Shown here in pieces: positions 38,886-48,867 of a DNA stretch of 64,000 nt. Location of the stretch: NCBI GenBank assembly GCA_026004215.1, contig BPIR01000001.1:958566-1022565 (forward strand), read 5' to 3'. The stretch is from Candidatus Binatia bacterium. GTDB lineage: Bacteria > Desulfobacterota > Binatia > HRBIN30. The first letter of the stretch is position 1, and every line of letters begins with the position of its first letter. Below the pieces are notes generated by a model that made no database searches, was not told where the DNA came from, and was given only the letters and a program-made list of their open reading frames with translations. The position numbers and the translations under genes are program-made.

Positions 38886-39958
38886 GCCGGTGCCCCTTCC
38901 CGCAACGCCTCGGTTTGGTAATGAGCGAGCAAGGCGTCGATAATCGGATCGAGCTCGCCATCGAGCACGCGCTCCAGCGAGTGCAAGGTGAGACCGATAC
39001 GGTGGTCGGTCACGCGATTTTGGGGGAAATTATACGTCCGAATCTTCTCTGCGCGTTCTCCCGAGCCCACCATGGCGCGGCGATTTTCCGCCAGTGCCGC
39101 CTGTTGCTCTGCGCGCGCGCGTTCCAACAACCGAGCGCGTAGGATTTTCAGTGCTTTAGCCTTGTTCTTGTGCTGCGATTTCTCGTCCTGGCAGGTGACC
39201 ACCAAGCCCGTGGGCAGGTGCGTAATGCGCACTGCGGAGTCCGTCGTATTGACGCTCTGGCCCCCCGGGCCTGAGGCGCGGAACACGTCGATGCGCAAAT
39301 CTTTCGCTTCGTCGATGGCCACCTCCACGTCTTCCGCCTCGGGCAGCACAGCCACGGTCACGGTAGATGTGTGAATGCGGCCAGCGGCCTCCGTTTCCGG
39401 CACTCTCTGCACCCGATGCACCCCACCTTCGTACTTGAGCCGGCTGTAGGCGCCGCGGCCTTGGATCAAGGCCACGATTTCTTTGATGCCTCCAATCTCC
39501 GAGCGGCTTGCGCTCAAGACTTCCACCTTCCACCCGTGTCGCTCTGCGTAGCGGCTGTACATCCGAAAGAGTTCCTCGGCAAACAGCGAGGCTTCGTTTC
39601 CGCCGGCGCCTGCTCGGATTTCCAGAACGACGTTGCGCTCGTCGTTGGGGTCCTTGGGAACGAGGAGACGGCGCAACTCCTCCTCCAGTTCGGCTAGGCG
39701 ATGTTCCAGCTCCGGGATTTCCGCCTTGGCAAGCTCGCGCAACTCTGCATCATCGCTGCGCGCCAGCTCGCGCGCCTCGTCTACTGCGCGCTGAAGCCGT
39801 TTCCATTCCCGGTAACGAGCGACGAGGTCTTCCAGGCTTGCTCGCTCTTTCGAAAGGCGGGCGTACTCCTGATAGTTCGCCGCCACTTGGGGGTCGGCCA
39901 AGCGATCTTGCAGCTCCTCGTACCGTCGTTCGACATCCGCCAGTTTCTCGAAAATCAT
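38882..39958 (-). CDS. prfA: Peptide chain release factor 1
   Basis: The 358-residue protein carries the GGQ motif (232-234, [18 protein letters not shown]) and the RF1-type PxT tripeptide (PET, 187-189, in [15 protein letters not shown]), so it reads UAA and UAG. The start ATG is at 39958. It opens a compact run with prmC, murA and hisD-hisF. rpmE lies upstream, separated by an intrinsic terminator. Confidence 0.98.
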   Translation of the reverse strand: MIFEKLADVERRYEELQDRLADPQVAANYQEYARLSKERASLEDLVARYREWKRLQRAVDEARELARSDDAELRELAKAEIPELEHRLAELEEELRRLLVPKDPNDERNVVLEIRAGAGGNEASLFAEELFRMYSRYAERHGWKVEVLSASRSEIGGIKEIVALIQGRGAYSRLKYEGGVHRVQRVPETEAAGRIHTSTVTVAVLPEAEDVEVAIDEAKDLRIDVFRASGPGGQSVNTTDSAVRITHLPTGLVVTCQDEKSQHKNKAKALKILRARLLERARAEQQAALAENRRAMVGSGERAEKIRTYNFPQNRVTDHRIGLTLHSLERVLDGELDPIIDALLAHYQTEALREGAPA

Positions 39959-40002
39959 GGATTTGTGTTCTCAGGGCACCCGCGCCTCTGCAAACCGCCG
40001 CC

Positions 40003-40027
40003 CTAAAAGAAAAAGGCGTGGGAACGC
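40003..40027 (-). terminator. Intrinsic terminator between rpmE and prfA
   Basis: Read on the minus strand, GGCGT-TCCC-ACGCC (40014-40027) is followed by TTTTTCTTTT. A second, stronger hairpin GGCGCGTG-TGG-CACGCGCC (40048-40066) lies just before it, right after the rpmE stop. Together they should end rpmE transcription ahead of prfA, perhaps with read-through. Confidence 0.7.
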
Positions 40028-40075
40028 CGATTCCCCGCCCTTTCCCCGGCGCGTGTGGCACGCGCCCCGCTCGGC

Positions 40076-40306
40076 CTACGCTTGCGGCTTTTCGGCCGCG
40101 TTGGTGTTGCGGTTCCCGTACCGCCGCTGATACCGCTCGACGCGACCCGCCGTGTCCACAAACTTTTGCTTGCCGGTAAAGAACGGATGGCAATTCGAGC
40201 AAATTTCGACGTGGATCTCCGGCACCGTCGATCGCGTTTCGATCACGTTACCGCAAGCGCAAACGATTCGGGCTGGCCCGTAAGAAGGGTGGATGCCGTC
40301 TTTCAT
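40076..40306 (-). CDS. rpmE: 50S ribosomal protein L31
   Basis: The 76-residue L31 begins [20 protein letters not shown] and has the zinc-binding type cysteines, CAC near residue 16 and CSNC near residue 37. It ends in a basic/alanine tail. The frame is open far upstream, but the ATG at 40306 with GGAG upstream starts the conserved protein. Being the C+ form, it is likely the zinc-replete paralogue. Confidence 0.96.
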   Translation of the reverse strand: MKDGIHPSYGPARIVCACGNVIETRSTVPEIHVEICSNCHPFFTGKQKFVDTAGRVERYQRRYGNRNTNAAEKPQA

Positions 40307-40425
40307 GACTTGCTCCGTCGCTCTCAGAGTTGGACTCGGTCTCGTAGCAGCGGCTTCTCGGGCTAGCAACCAACAAGCCCCGACGCTCGAGAGCAGCACC
40401 GCACTATCGGGGCGCGGCAGCGGCC

Positions 40426-40881
40426 TTATGGGCTCGCGCCACGGAAAATCAACGCGATCGCGACGATTTGCAACAAGACGAGCAGAGCCGCAATGATACC
40501 AGCGCTCAAGCGGAAGGTTGCCAGTTCGTCGCCCAAGCCATCTACTTTGTCGGCCACTTGCGCAATGTCGCCTTTGATTCCGCTCGCTTCCACGTAGAGA
40601 CCGCGAACCTCTTCGCGTAGCTCTCGTACCTGCTCTTGCAGGGCATGATGTTGCTCGCGGAGTTGCCGCAATTCCCCCTCCAGCTCGCCCACGCGTTGCG
40701 CGGTTCGCGCCGTGGCCTCTTGGACTTCGGCCACCGCGCCGGCCAGTGCGCGCCGCCGCTCGGCGTCCTGGCCGAGTTCTGCCCGGAAACCGGCAAGCTC
40801 CTCGCCCAGTTTCGTGAGTTGCGCCTGCAATGCTGGCGGTGAAGGCGCGGGCGGGCGGGCCAGCGCAAACCTGGCCCACAA
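40426..40881 (-). CDS. Coiled-coil protein with C-terminal membrane anchor
   Basis: About 151 residues: a Pro/Ala-rich N-terminus, a long heptad-rich coiled coil (about 20-115, for example [20 protein letters not shown]), and a C-terminal hydrophobic helix [18 protein letters not shown]. It is probably a tail-anchored inner-membrane protein. The start is uncertain (TTG at 40881 or a TTG around 40830). It matches no named family that I recognise. Heptad periodicity and the clean membrane helix support that it is real. Confidence 0.6.
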   Translation of the reverse strand: MWARFALARPPAPSPPALQAQLTKLGEELAGFRAELGQDAERRRALAGAVAEVQEATARTAQRVGELEGELRQLREQHHALQEQVRELREEVRGLYVEASGIKGDIAQVADKVDGLGDELATFRLSAGIIAALLVLLQIVAIALIFRGASP

Positions 40882-41018
40882 TCCAACCGTGCAACCACCG
40901 CGATCACGCGCGGTGAGGCGGTGGGTCCGCCAAAGAGACCGTTGCCCGAAGCGCAGGTTGCGTGAGCTCGGCCGGACTGTTCATAGCAGCCAGGAACAAG
41001 CCGATCCGGCGCTCGCGG

Positions 41019-43400
41019 TCAATGGTACACTTCGGTGAGGTCCACCACGCCGAGCGAGCGCATCTCCTCGTACACGAAGCGTTTGAGCTCTTGCACGGTT
41101 GCCAGGCGCAGAGCTTCCTCCGCTATGCTTTGCGCATCCTCGAACGAGATCGCGCGAATGAGGCGTTTCACGATCGGGATGAAGAAGGCGCTCATGCTCA
41201 GGTCCTCGACCCCGATGCCCACCAACAGAGCGGCACACAAGGGCTCGGCCGCCATTTCTCCGCAAAGCGACACGGGCCGCCCGGCGGCTTTTGCGGCATG
41301 AACCACGTTGGCAATGGCTTGCAGCACTGCTGGATGCAAGGGCTCGTACAAGCCGGCCACTTTGCGGTTGTTCCGGTCCACTGCCAGCAGGTACTGGATT
41401 AGGTCGTTGGTACCAATGCTGACGAAGTCCACCTCGCGCACCAGCGCGGATGCGAGATACACGGCTGAAGGCACTTCGATCATGATGCCCACGGGCATTT
41501 GCGGGTCGAATCCGTGGCCGGCTCGGATCACTTCCTCTCTCGCCTCGGCGAGGAGTTCCTTGGCGCGCAAAATTTCCTCGAGGCTCGAAATCATCGGGAA
41601 CATGAGCCGCACCGGTCCGTAGGCACTGGCGCGCAGGATGGCCCGCAATTGTTCCTTGAAGAGCTCGGGCATCTCCAGCGAGATCCGAATCGAACGCCAG
41701 CCCAAGAAGGGGTTTTCCTCTTCCGCCCTGTGCAAAAAGCGCGGGTACTTGTCGGCTCCGAGGTCGAGGGTTCGAATCGTCACCGGCTTGCCCTCCATGG
41801 CTTCGACCACGCGCCGGTAAATCTCGAACTGCTCTTCCTCGTCGAGAAACTCGCGGTGCGACATGAAGGCCACTTCCGTGCGGTACAGGCCCACCCCCTC
41901 CGCTCCGTGGCGGCGCACCCAGTACACGTCGCCCAACAAGCCGATATTCGCCCACAGCCGCACGCGGTGCCCGTCGGGCGTTTCCGCCGGGAGATCTCGT
42001 AAAGCTTCCAAGTCGCGGTTGAATGCCTGATACTCCTGCATCAACCTCTCGTACTCGCCAACCACCTCCGGCCGCGGGTTGACGAACACCAACCCCGCGT
42101 TGCCATCCACGATCAGAACGTCACCGTCCTGGATCTTCTCGCCTGCTCCTTCCACTCCCACCACGGTGGGAATTTCCAGGCTGCGCGCCAGGATCGCAGC
42201 GTGCGAAGTCACCCCGCCCGTTCCCAACACGAGACCTTTGAGGCCGCCTTGCTCCATAATGGTCAATTCGGACAGGGCAATTTCGTTGGCCACCAACACG
42301 ACTCCGTGTTTCACGCGAGGCGAGCGCTCCTCGAGACCGAGTAGGTGTCGCAACACACGGCGACCGATGTCCTGCACGTCGGCGGCGCGCTCGCGGAGAT
42401 AGGTGTCGTCAATTTCCGCAAAGTGGTGCACGAGCCCTTCTACGGCTTCTTGCACACCGGCTTCCGCACTCAGCCCTTCGCGGATCGCCACTTCGACGCG
42501 CGCGCAAAACGCCGGGTCGCTCAACATGAGCTTTTGCGCTTCGAACATGGCGGCATCGATTTCCGGCACGTTGCGCTCGACGTAATCGCGGATCCGGTCG
42601 AGCTCTGCGATCGAAGTCTGCCGTGCTTTTTCGAAGCGCTGCAGCTCGCGTTTGAGGGAATGCTGGCGCTCCCGCGGGAAGCGCGTCGTCGTCAGCATGG
42701 ACTCCAACACCAAAGCCCGGCCAATGCCGTACCCCGGCGAAGCCGCCTGGCCGAACAAGCGTGCCGGGCTGGCCGGCGCCTGGCCCGCAGTCGCCACGCC
42801 GGCGCGGCTCTCGTAATCCTGCAGGCGCGACATCGCCGCGTCCATCCGCCGCTCGAAGTCCCGCCGCTCGGCCTCTTTGCGCTCCAACGTTTCCTCGAGC
42901 TGGATGCGGGACAAAATGCCGGCTACCGCCACACTCACCCGCTTGAGCAAGCGGACTTCCTTGGGCGTGAAACGCCGGCGCCGCGAAGTTTGTACGACCA
43001 AAACTCCGACGGGTTCGCCCCGATCGAGCACCGGCACGCCCAGAAAAGAGTGGTAACGTTCTTCCCCGGTTTCCGGGAAATACTTGTAGCGTGGATGCAC
43101 AAGTGCATCGATCGCCATGACCGGCTGCCGTTTTTCGATCGCCATCCCCGTCAGCCCCTCGTTCACGCTCATCGTCACCTTACCGACCGAGGCCGGGTCG
43201 AGCCCGGCAGTGGCCCAGAGGCGCAACCGATCGGCATCCTTCTCGAAGACGTAAATCGAGCACACTTCCATGCCCAAGCGGCTCGAAATTTTATCCACGA
43301 TGCCTTGGGCCGCCTCGCGCAGGTCCGCCTTTTCCGCGACTAGGGAAACAATTTCGTCGAGGAGGCCCAAACCTGCCCCCAGAGGACGGCTAACTGCCAT
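41019..43400 (-). CDS. ptsP: GAF-domain phosphoenolpyruvate-protein phosphotransferase (enzyme I-Ntr type)
   Basis: The 793-residue protein has an N-terminal GAF domain (about 10-165), a coiled linker, then the EI N-terminal helices. The phosphohistidine domain has GGVTSHAAILARSL (phospho-His), and the C-terminal PEP-binding barrel has LYRTEVAFM, SIGTNDLIQYLL and the catalytic Cys in SLCGEMAAEP. It transfers phosphate from PEP to a NPr-type carrier in the nitrogen PTS. No NPr or EIIA gene is in the window. The frame is open to 43457, but the ATG at 43400 begins the GAF region. Confidence 0.95.
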   Translation of the reverse strand: MAVSRPLGAGLGLLDEIVSLVAEKADLREAAQGIVDKISSRLGMEVCSIYVFEKDADRLRLWATAGLDPASVGKVTMSVNEGLTGMAIEKRQPVMAIDALVHPRYKYFPETGEERYHSFLGVPVLDRGEPVGVLVVQTSRRRRFTPKEVRLLKRVSVAVAGILSRIQLEETLERKEAERRDFERRMDAAMSRLQDYESRAGVATAGQAPASPARLFGQAASPGYGIGRALVLESMLTTTRFPRERQHSLKRELQRFEKARQTSIAELDRIRDYVERNVPEIDAAMFEAQKLMLSDPAFCARVEVAIREGLSAEAGVQEAVEGLVHHFAEIDDTYLRERAADVQDIGRRVLRHLLGLEERSPRVKHGVVLVANEIALSELTIMEQGGLKGLVLGTGGVTSHAAILARSLEIPTVVGVEGAGEKIQDGDVLIVDGNAGLVFVNPRPEVVGEYERLMQEYQAFNRDLEALRDLPAETPDGHRVRLWANIGLLGDVYWVRRHGAEGVGLYRTEVAFMSHREFLDEEEQFEIYRRVVEAMEGKPVTIRTLDLGADKYPRFLHRAEEENPFLGWRSIRISLEMPELFKEQLRAILRASAYGPVRLMFPMISSLEEILRAKELLAEAREEVIRAGHGFDPQMPVGIMIEVPSAVYLASALVREVDFVSIGTNDLIQYLLAVDRNNRKVAGLYEPLHPAVLQAIANVVHAAKAAGRPVSLCGEMAAEPLCAALLVGIGVEDLSMSAFFIPIVKRLIRAISFEDAQSIAEEALRLATVQELKRFVYEEMRSLGVVDLTEVYH

Positions 43401-43496
43401 TTCGTTTCTTTGAAGAGCGGAAGCCGAGCGGGGCATGCGCCGGCTCTTATACCGCACGAGGCGAGGCCCGGCTAGAAGGGATGGCCCGCCTCGATT

Positions 43497-44366
43497 CTAT
43501 GCTTGTGGGCGTGGCGGGATGGGGAAGGCAATAGATGCGTAACTCACCACGTGTTCGTAGTCGCCGGTAACATCGAGAGACGTGTAGTAGCGCAACAGCA
43601 CTCCCGACGTCCGCCGTGCGTGCGCGGCGAGGAAAAGCGTAATCGGGTTTCTACCGCAAATGGTTGCGCCGGTGGCCTCGACAAAGTCGTGAAAGGCTTC
43701 GAAGTCCCCCAAGCAAATCCGCGCAATCGCCTCGCCATCCAGCGCTTGCAGTTGGCCCCGCACGGAGTCGGCATTGCGCGGCGGGAACGGCAGGTAATCG
43801 AAGCGGGCACCGTAGTGCGTCAGGTCCGAACTCACCACCACAAGCGTCTCGCCGCCCCACCGCTCGCTCAGCTCGCGTCCCCATCGGCGCGCGTCCTCTT
43901 TCCCGACCTCACCGACGAGCAACGGCACCACCGGCACGTCCGGTAGAACCACTTGCAAGAAGGGAAGTTGGATTTCCAGCGAGTGCTCGGGACCGAAGGG
44001 CGCAGGATCTTCACGCACCCAAGCGAGGTCGAGCAATCCTGCCACGCTGGCGCGATCCACCGGCACAATTCCGAGCGGGGTACGGAAGCCGTCCCAATCG
44101 AGGGTCACGGCGCCTCGGAACAGCGCGTAGTGACTCGGCGCCAAAATGACAACGCGTTCCACTTTGCGTGGGCGCACCAGCGCATAAGCGCAGGCAGCAG
44201 CATCGCCCGAATACATGTACCCCGCGTGCGGCACCACCACGGCCGCAGGTGTCACGTGGGGCAACGGGCAAGCGCGTTCCAGCCGCGCCTCGATGTCGCG
44301 CCGCAAAGCGTAGGCGTCGCCCGAGTACCAGCGGCCTGCCAGCCGTGCATCATGAACCCGCTTCAT
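43497..44366 (-). CDS. AmmeMemoRadiSam system protein B (Memo-like)
   Basis: The 289-residue protein matches the MEMO1 fold: AGRWYSGD near the start, PHAGYMYSGD (His47), LAPSHY (His79), FGPEHSLEIQLPFLQ and SSDLTHYG. These residues bind iron or copper in Memo proteins and line the dioxygenase-like site. In many genomes it travels with an AMMECR1 and a radical SAM gene; neither is visible here. The ATG at 44366 has GAGGAGG upstream. It overlaps the zinc-ribbon gene by 17 nt. Confidence 0.9.
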   Translation of the reverse strand: MKRVHDARLAGRWYSGDAYALRRDIEARLERACPLPHVTPAAVVVPHAGYMYSGDAAACAYALVRPRKVERVVILAPSHYALFRGAVTLDWDGFRTPLGIVPVDRASVAGLLDLAWVREDPAPFGPEHSLEIQLPFLQVVLPDVPVVPLLVGEVGKEDARRWGRELSERWGGETLVVVSSDLTHYGARFDYLPFPPRNADSVRGQLQALDGEAIARICLGDFEAFHDFVEATGATICGRNPITLFLAAHARRTSGVLLRYYTSLDVTGDYEHVVSYASIAFPIPPRPQA

Positions 44367-44646
44367 CCGCCTCCTCGAGTTCTGGCCGGTACAGGCGCTC
44401 CAGTTCCCGCTGCACCTCGGGCCGCCGGTAACAACCCGTGCAGGTGAACACGAAGCGCGGGTTGCGGATGTGCACGACAGTGCGCGACAAAGCGGCGCGC
44501 TCATCCCACCATTCGTCTTGCTCGACGTCGCCTGTGTAAAGAAAGTGGAAATCCACTACGTAGGTGTCGCGATAATGGAGCGTGTCGCTCACAGGGCGGC
44601 CACAATGGGCACAGCGTCTCGATCCAGCAGGCTTGCTTTCCCACAT
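44350..44646 (-). CDS. Small zinc-ribbon protein of unknown function
   Basis: The 98-residue product has CAHC (Cys12, Cys15) near the N-terminus and CTGC further on, a likely single zinc site. Between them is VVDFHFLYTGDVEQDEWWDE, and the C-terminus is acidic (ELEEADEAGS). The frame is open to a TTG at 44712, but the ATG at 44646 is preferred. I do not recognise the family. The overlap with the Memo-like gene (17 nt) suggests they are expressed together. Confidence 0.6.
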   Translation of the reverse strand: MWESKPAGSRRCAHCGRPVSDTLHYRDTYVVDFHFLYTGDVEQDEWWDERAALSRTVVHIRNPRFVFTCTGCYRRPEVQRELERLYRPELEEADEAGS

Positions 44647-44752
44647 ACGCTCGTCTCGGGACCAGACGAAACCGGCATTGTGGCCTATATCCCACAATCC
44701 CGCGCTGGCCAAGAACCGCCGGCCTGTGCCCGCGGAGATCCACGTCCCTCAT

Positions 44753-47095
44753 CTACCTCTTCAGTAATCGGACACTTCGGTGGCGGGACTGCGGTTCGCC
44801 GGCCTTCGCGCCGTTGCCTGCCGCAGCGACACCCACGCCTGCTATCCACTTGGGCTCGGTCCCTGCCCGAAAACACTCGATCCGAGCTCCCGGAGCGGTC
44901 GGAGATACCCGCTCGCCAGAGTGCGGATCGATGGCCACGAAGCGGACCCCACTGGGGATGGGAAAGTCGGCCACGGGCAGGTCTGCCAGCGCTTCCTTCA
45001 TGAACGCCAGCCACATGGGTGCCGCCACCCGGCCACCTGTCTCGCCGCGACCGAGGGAACGTTTGCTGTCGAAGCCCACCCAAAAGCCAGCCAGCAACTG
45101 CGGTGTGTAGCCAATGAACCAGGCATCGTTCATGTCGTTGGTCGTGCCAGTTTTCCCGGCTGCCGGGCGGCCGAGCGACTTCGCCCGCTGGCCGGTACCG
45201 CGCCGGATGACATCCTGGAGGATATCGGTGACCAAATAGGCGGTTTCCGCAGATAACACAGGCCGAAGCTTCGGCTCGCTTTCCTCCAGTGTCTCGCCGT
45301 TTTGGTCCGTCAAGCGCAGGATAAACCGCGGCTCCACCAGTACGCCTTGATTGGCGAACACGGAGTATGCCGCCACCAGCTCGAGCGGAGTGACCTCTGC
45401 CGCCCCCAACGCGATGGACAAGTTTGGCGGCAGCGGACTGCGGATGCCCAGGCTACGAACAAACGGGACGAGCCGCTTCAGGCCGATTTCCTGGGCCAAC
45501 TTTACCGTGGGCACGTTGCGGGAAAATGTCAGGGCATCCCGCAACGTCGTCGGCCCAAAAAAACGGTTCTCATAATTTTGCGGGGCCCACACGCCGCGAT
45601 TGTCGGGAAAAGCAATCGGAGCATCCAGGATAATGCTCGCGGGGGTGTAACGGTCATCGAGCGCGGCGGCGTACACGAAAGGCTTGAAGGCCGACCCTGG
45701 CTGCCGGCGGGCTTGGGTAGCGCGGTTGAACTGGCTGGCCTGAAAATTCGTGCCGCCCACCAACGCGAGCACGTCGCCGGTGGTCGGATCCATAACGACG
45801 CCCGCTCCCTGCACGAGCGAGTCTGCATCGATCACGAAATCATGCTCCGTTTCTCGCTCGCTATCGCCGGGCATGGTGCGCAACCGCACGCGAATCACGT
45901 CACCTGGTTTCAACCGAGCGCGCAGGGGCGTGTCCACCACACCGGAGAATTCACCGACGCGCACGCGGACTTTGTCCCTTACCGAGACGACCACCGCTTC
46001 GTACGACCGCTCCGATTCGAGCGCGTGCCCGGCGAGCTGCCGCCTCTGCTCGGCGATAAACACTTGTTGCTCCTGCGGGCTCAAAGTGCGCAGTGCGGGG
46101 GAATACCGCTGCCGCTGCTCCAGTTCGGCAATGCCGTCGCGCAAGGCCTTTTCCAGCAAGGCTTGCAAGCGCAAGTCCAGCGGCGTGTACACCCTTAGAC
46201 CCATCTGATATGCAGCCTCTGTCCCTCCGTAGCGCCGTTCCAGTAAACGGCGCACGTGCTCCACGTAATACGGCGCGTGCAGGAAGCTGCCGCGACGCGG
46301 GCGCAACGCAATCGGTTCATGTGCGGCCAAAGCCGCCTCCGCCGGCGTGATGAAGCCCACCGCGGCCATACGGTCCAGCACATAGCGCTGGCGCGCCTTG
46401 GCGCGTTCCCAATGGCGCAGCGGCGAGTAGCGCGTCGGCGCTTGCGGCAACCCGGCCAGCAATGCCGCCTCGGCAAGGCTCAACTGGTCCACCGACTTTC
46501 CGAAGTACACCTCGGCGGCGGCAGCCACACCGTACGCGCCCGCGCCCAAGTAAATGTGGTTGAGGTACAGGTAAAGAATGTCATCCTTGCTCAGGGTATT
46601 TTCCAGTCGCACGGCGAGAAGAATTTCTTTGAGTTTGCGCTCGTAGCTTTTTTTCGGCGTGAGCAGAATTTGCTTGACCACCTGTTGGGTAATGGTACTC
46701 CCTCCTTGCACCCCGCGGCCCGCAAAGAGGTTGTGCAAGATCGCACGCGCAATTCCCGCGGGATCCACACCTCTGTGCTGATAAAATTGGTCGTCTTCCG
46801 CCGCGATGAACGCCTGCCGTACGATGGCCGGAATGCGCTCGAGCGGCACGATGTAGCGCCGCTCCGAGTAAAACTCGCCAATCACGGTGCCGTCGCGCGC
46901 CAAGATCTGCGTGCTCGCCGGAGCTTGATAGTGCACCACCTGATCCAGTGGCGGCAGAGTCTCGCTGAGCTCGCGGTATACGAGCCCAGCGGCAATCAAA
47001 CCCACCGTGACGACCAACAGCCCCAAGGCGAACAGGGCCGTTTGAAGCGTCCGCCACCAAGCGTGTAAACGCGAACCGCCGCGATCGTACCTCAT
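44753..47095 (-). CDS. mrcA: Penicillin-binding protein 1A-type bifunctional peptidoglycan synthase
   Basis: The 780-residue protein has a membrane anchor (18-40), a GT51 domain with catalytic Glu100 (AAEDDQFYQHRGVDP), and a class A transpeptidase domain. The transpeptidase has SAFK (Ser near 469, GSAFKPF), the SRN triad motif and KTGTTN (near 646). An extra OB-like insert sits between the domains, as in PBP1A. The frame is open upstream of the ATG at 47095, but that ATG begins the usual short cytoplasmic tail. It is divergent from the HDAC-family gene across 108 nt. Confidence 0.94.
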   Translation of the reverse strand: MRYDRGGSRLHAWWRTLQTALFALGLLVVTVGLIAAGLVYRELSETLPPLDQVVHYQAPASTQILARDGTVIGEFYSERRYIVPLERIPAIVRQAFIAAEDDQFYQHRGVDPAGIARAILHNLFAGRGVQGGSTITQQVVKQILLTPKKSYERKLKEILLAVRLENTLSKDDILYLYLNHIYLGAGAYGVAAAAEVYFGKSVDQLSLAEAALLAGLPQAPTRYSPLRHWERAKARQRYVLDRMAAVGFITPAEAALAAHEPIALRPRRGSFLHAPYYVEHVRRLLERRYGGTEAAYQMGLRVYTPLDLRLQALLEKALRDGIAELEQRQRYSPALRTLSPQEQQVFIAEQRRQLAGHALESERSYEAVVVSVRDKVRVRVGEFSGVVDTPLRARLKPGDVIRVRLRTMPGDSERETEHDFVIDADSLVQGAGVVMDPTTGDVLALVGGTNFQASQFNRATQARRQPGSAFKPFVYAAALDDRYTPASIILDAPIAFPDNRGVWAPQNYENRFFGPTTLRDALTFSRNVPTVKLAQEIGLKRLVPFVRSLGIRSPLPPNLSIALGAAEVTPLELVAAYSVFANQGVLVEPRFILRLTDQNGETLEESEPKLRPVLSAETAYLVTDILQDVIRRGTGQRAKSLGRPAAGKTGTTNDMNDAWFIGYTPQLLAGFWVGFDSKRSLGRGETGGRVAAPMWLAFMKEALADLPVADFPIPSGVRFVAIDPHSGERVSPTAPGARIECFRAGTEPKWIAGVGVAAAGNGAKAGEPQSRHRSVRLLKR

Positions 47096-47203
47096 TCCCG
47101 CATCCTGGAGGCAAGCCGAAGAGGCCGTCCGGTACAAGTCCTTCGCCCGGCCATTGTGGCTGCACTTTACCTCTGGCAAACGAATCGCCAAGGAGATCCG
47201 ATC

Positions 47204-48163
47204 ATGGTACCGACAGCGATCGTCATCGACCAGAGCTACGCCCGCCATCAACCGGGACGGCACCATCCGGAGAGGCCGGAGCGGATCACGACCCTAGTGG
47301 CGTGGGCGGAAGAGATGCGAGACAGCGTCGAGGCGTTGTCCGCGCGTTACGCCACCGTAGAAGAAATTTGCCGGGTACACGAACCTGCTTACGTCCAACG
47401 TGTGGCGGCTACGGCGCAACAGCCTCTGACGCACTTCGACCCGGATACCGCCGCGTGTAGCGATACGTACGACACGGCCCGGCTGGCCGCAGGTGGTCTG
47501 CTGACCCTGATCGAAGCGGTTGTCCAAGGCGGAGTCAAAAACGGCTTTGCTCTCGTGCGCCCGCCCGGCCATCACGCCGAGGTGCAACGCGCCATGGGAT
47601 TTTGCTTTTTCAACAATGTGGCGATCGGAGCCGAGCACTTGCGCCACCGTTTCGGCGTGGAACGCGTGCTGATCGTGGACTGGGACGTGCATCACGGCAA
47701 CGGCACGCAGCACTTTTACGAGCGCGATCCAAACGTCCTTTATCTCTCCTTGCACCAGTGGCCTCTTTATCCCGGAACGGGGGCGTTGGCCGAGGTCGGT
47801 GTCGGGCCAGGTGAGGGATTTACCGTCAACCTGCCGTTGTCTGCAGGCACGGGAGATGCGGAAATTTATCACCTTGCGCAGCAGATCCTCCGCCCGATCG
47901 CCCTCGCCTTCCGCCCGGATTTCGTCCTCGTTTCCGCGGGTTTCGATGGCCATCGCCGCGATCCTCTGGCGGACCTGGCGCTGACGGACCTGGGCTACCG
48001 CTATCTTGCGCGCACCCTCATCGAGGTCGCCGATGCGACCGCGGGCGGCCGCATCGCGTTGGTTCTGGAAGGTGGGTATGACCTGACCGCGCTCGTGCAG
48101 TGTACCGATGCTGTCGTGCGGGAACTCCGTGGGAGCGGCCGACTCTGCCGCCGCCCCCGTTGA
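47204..48163 (+). CDS. Histone-deacetylase-family (class II-like) amidohydrolase
   Basis: The 319-residue protein has the arginase/deacetylase fold signatures RPPGHHAE (His123-His124) and DWDVHHGNGTQ (zinc ligands Asp161 and His163), with the third ligand in VSAGFDGHRRDPL and LEGGYDL near the end. Bacterial members deacetylate acetoin-, polyamine- or lysine-type substrates; this one cannot be assigned. The ATG at 47204 has AAGGAG 8 nt upstream; an upstream extension from 47156 is not supported. It is not clearly linked to the following tat genes (346-nt gap). Confidence 0.94.
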   Translation: MVPTAIVIDQSYARHQPGRHHPERPERITTLVAWAEEMRDSVEALSARYATVEEICRVHEPAYVQRVAATAQQPLTHFDPDTAACSDTYDTARLAAGGLLTLIEAVVQGGVKNGFALVRPPGHHAEVQRAMGFCFFNNVAIGAEHLRHRFGVERVLIVDWDVHHGNGTQHFYERDPNVLYLSLHQWPLYPGTGALAEVGVGPGEGFTVNLPLSAGTGDAEIYHLAQQILRPIALAFRPDFVLVSAGFDGHRRDPLADLALTDLGYRYLARTLIEVADATAGGRIALVLEGGYDLTALVQCTDAVVRELRGSGRLCRRPR

Positions 48164-48509
48164 CCGACAGCGCCAGCGCCCTACTTCGCCGCTTTCGGTC
48201 CGCACTGGAGCGGTACTGGCCAGTTTGACCGGCAAGGTAGCCCCGTGAGTCGCTGCGCCACGGCCGCGCGCCCCACCGGGTGCACCCGGGCGGTTGGCAA
48301 GCCCATCGGGAGGGTACGAGCAACCCATCGAGTCGCACACCGAAGCTCGGGCACGAGGCAAACGCGCGAACTCCATTCGAGGGGCCGCGCACGCAGCGCT
48401 GGCCGAGTCGCCGGCATTGCCTCGAGGTTTCCGGCCACAGGACAATGCAGCAGCCCTGGTTTGACACCCACAGAGTGTTGCTTTAGCGTGACCCACCAAA
48501 CGTCCGGCA
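48164..48509. other. Intergenic region upstream of tatB
   Basis: The 346-nt region between the HDAC-family gene and tatB contains no convincing gene. Near its right end is the TTGACA promoter listed separately. Confidence 0.5.
48461..48489 (+). promoter_or_regulatory. Probable sigma-70-like promoter of tatBC
   Basis: A perfect TTGACA (48461-48466) is followed after 17 nt by TAGCGT (48484-48489), leaving a leader of about 14 nt before the tatB ATG. The -35 and spacing are ideal, the -10 weaker. Confidence 0.5.
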
Positions 48510-48857
48510 ATGTTTGGCATCGGCACTCCCGAGTTACTCGTGATTCTGTTGGTTGCGCTGATCGTGCTCGGGCCGCAACGCTTGCCCGAGATCGCGCGGG
48601 CATTGGGGAAGGGCCTGGCCGAGCTGCGCAAGGCGACGAGTGGCGTGACCCAAGAATTGGAACGCGCTCGCTGGATGTTGGAGGAGGAAGTGCGAGCGGC
48701 CGAGCGGGCCAAGCTCGCGCAAGCACAGGGCCGCAAGGATCCACCGCCGGCGAACCAGCCCAAGGAGCCGAGTCCGACGGTGGGGCGGGACCCGCGATCC
48801 GGCCCGGGCATCGAAGATTCGCTCGGGGAACGCGCTGCGGACAGCCAGCCAAGCTAA
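48510..48857 (+). CDS. tatB: Sec-independent protein translocase TatB
   Basis: The 115-residue protein starts [20 protein letters not shown] with the conserved Glu8 in a membrane helix. [18 protein letters not shown] follows, then an amphipathic helix, a charged coiled region and a Pro-rich tail. Length and the [13 protein letters not shown] stretch favour TatB over TatA. tatC follows after 10 nt. TatB binds TatC and receives twin-arginine precursors. A TatA-type role cannot be excluded since no separate tatA is in the window. Confidence 0.88.
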   Translation: MFGIGTPELLVILLVALIVLGPQRLPEIARALGKGLAELRKATSGVTQELERARWMLEEEVRAAERAKLAQAQGRKDPPPANQPKEPSPTVGRDPRSGPGIEDSLGERAADSQPS

Positions 48858-48867
48858 AACCCGGCGT

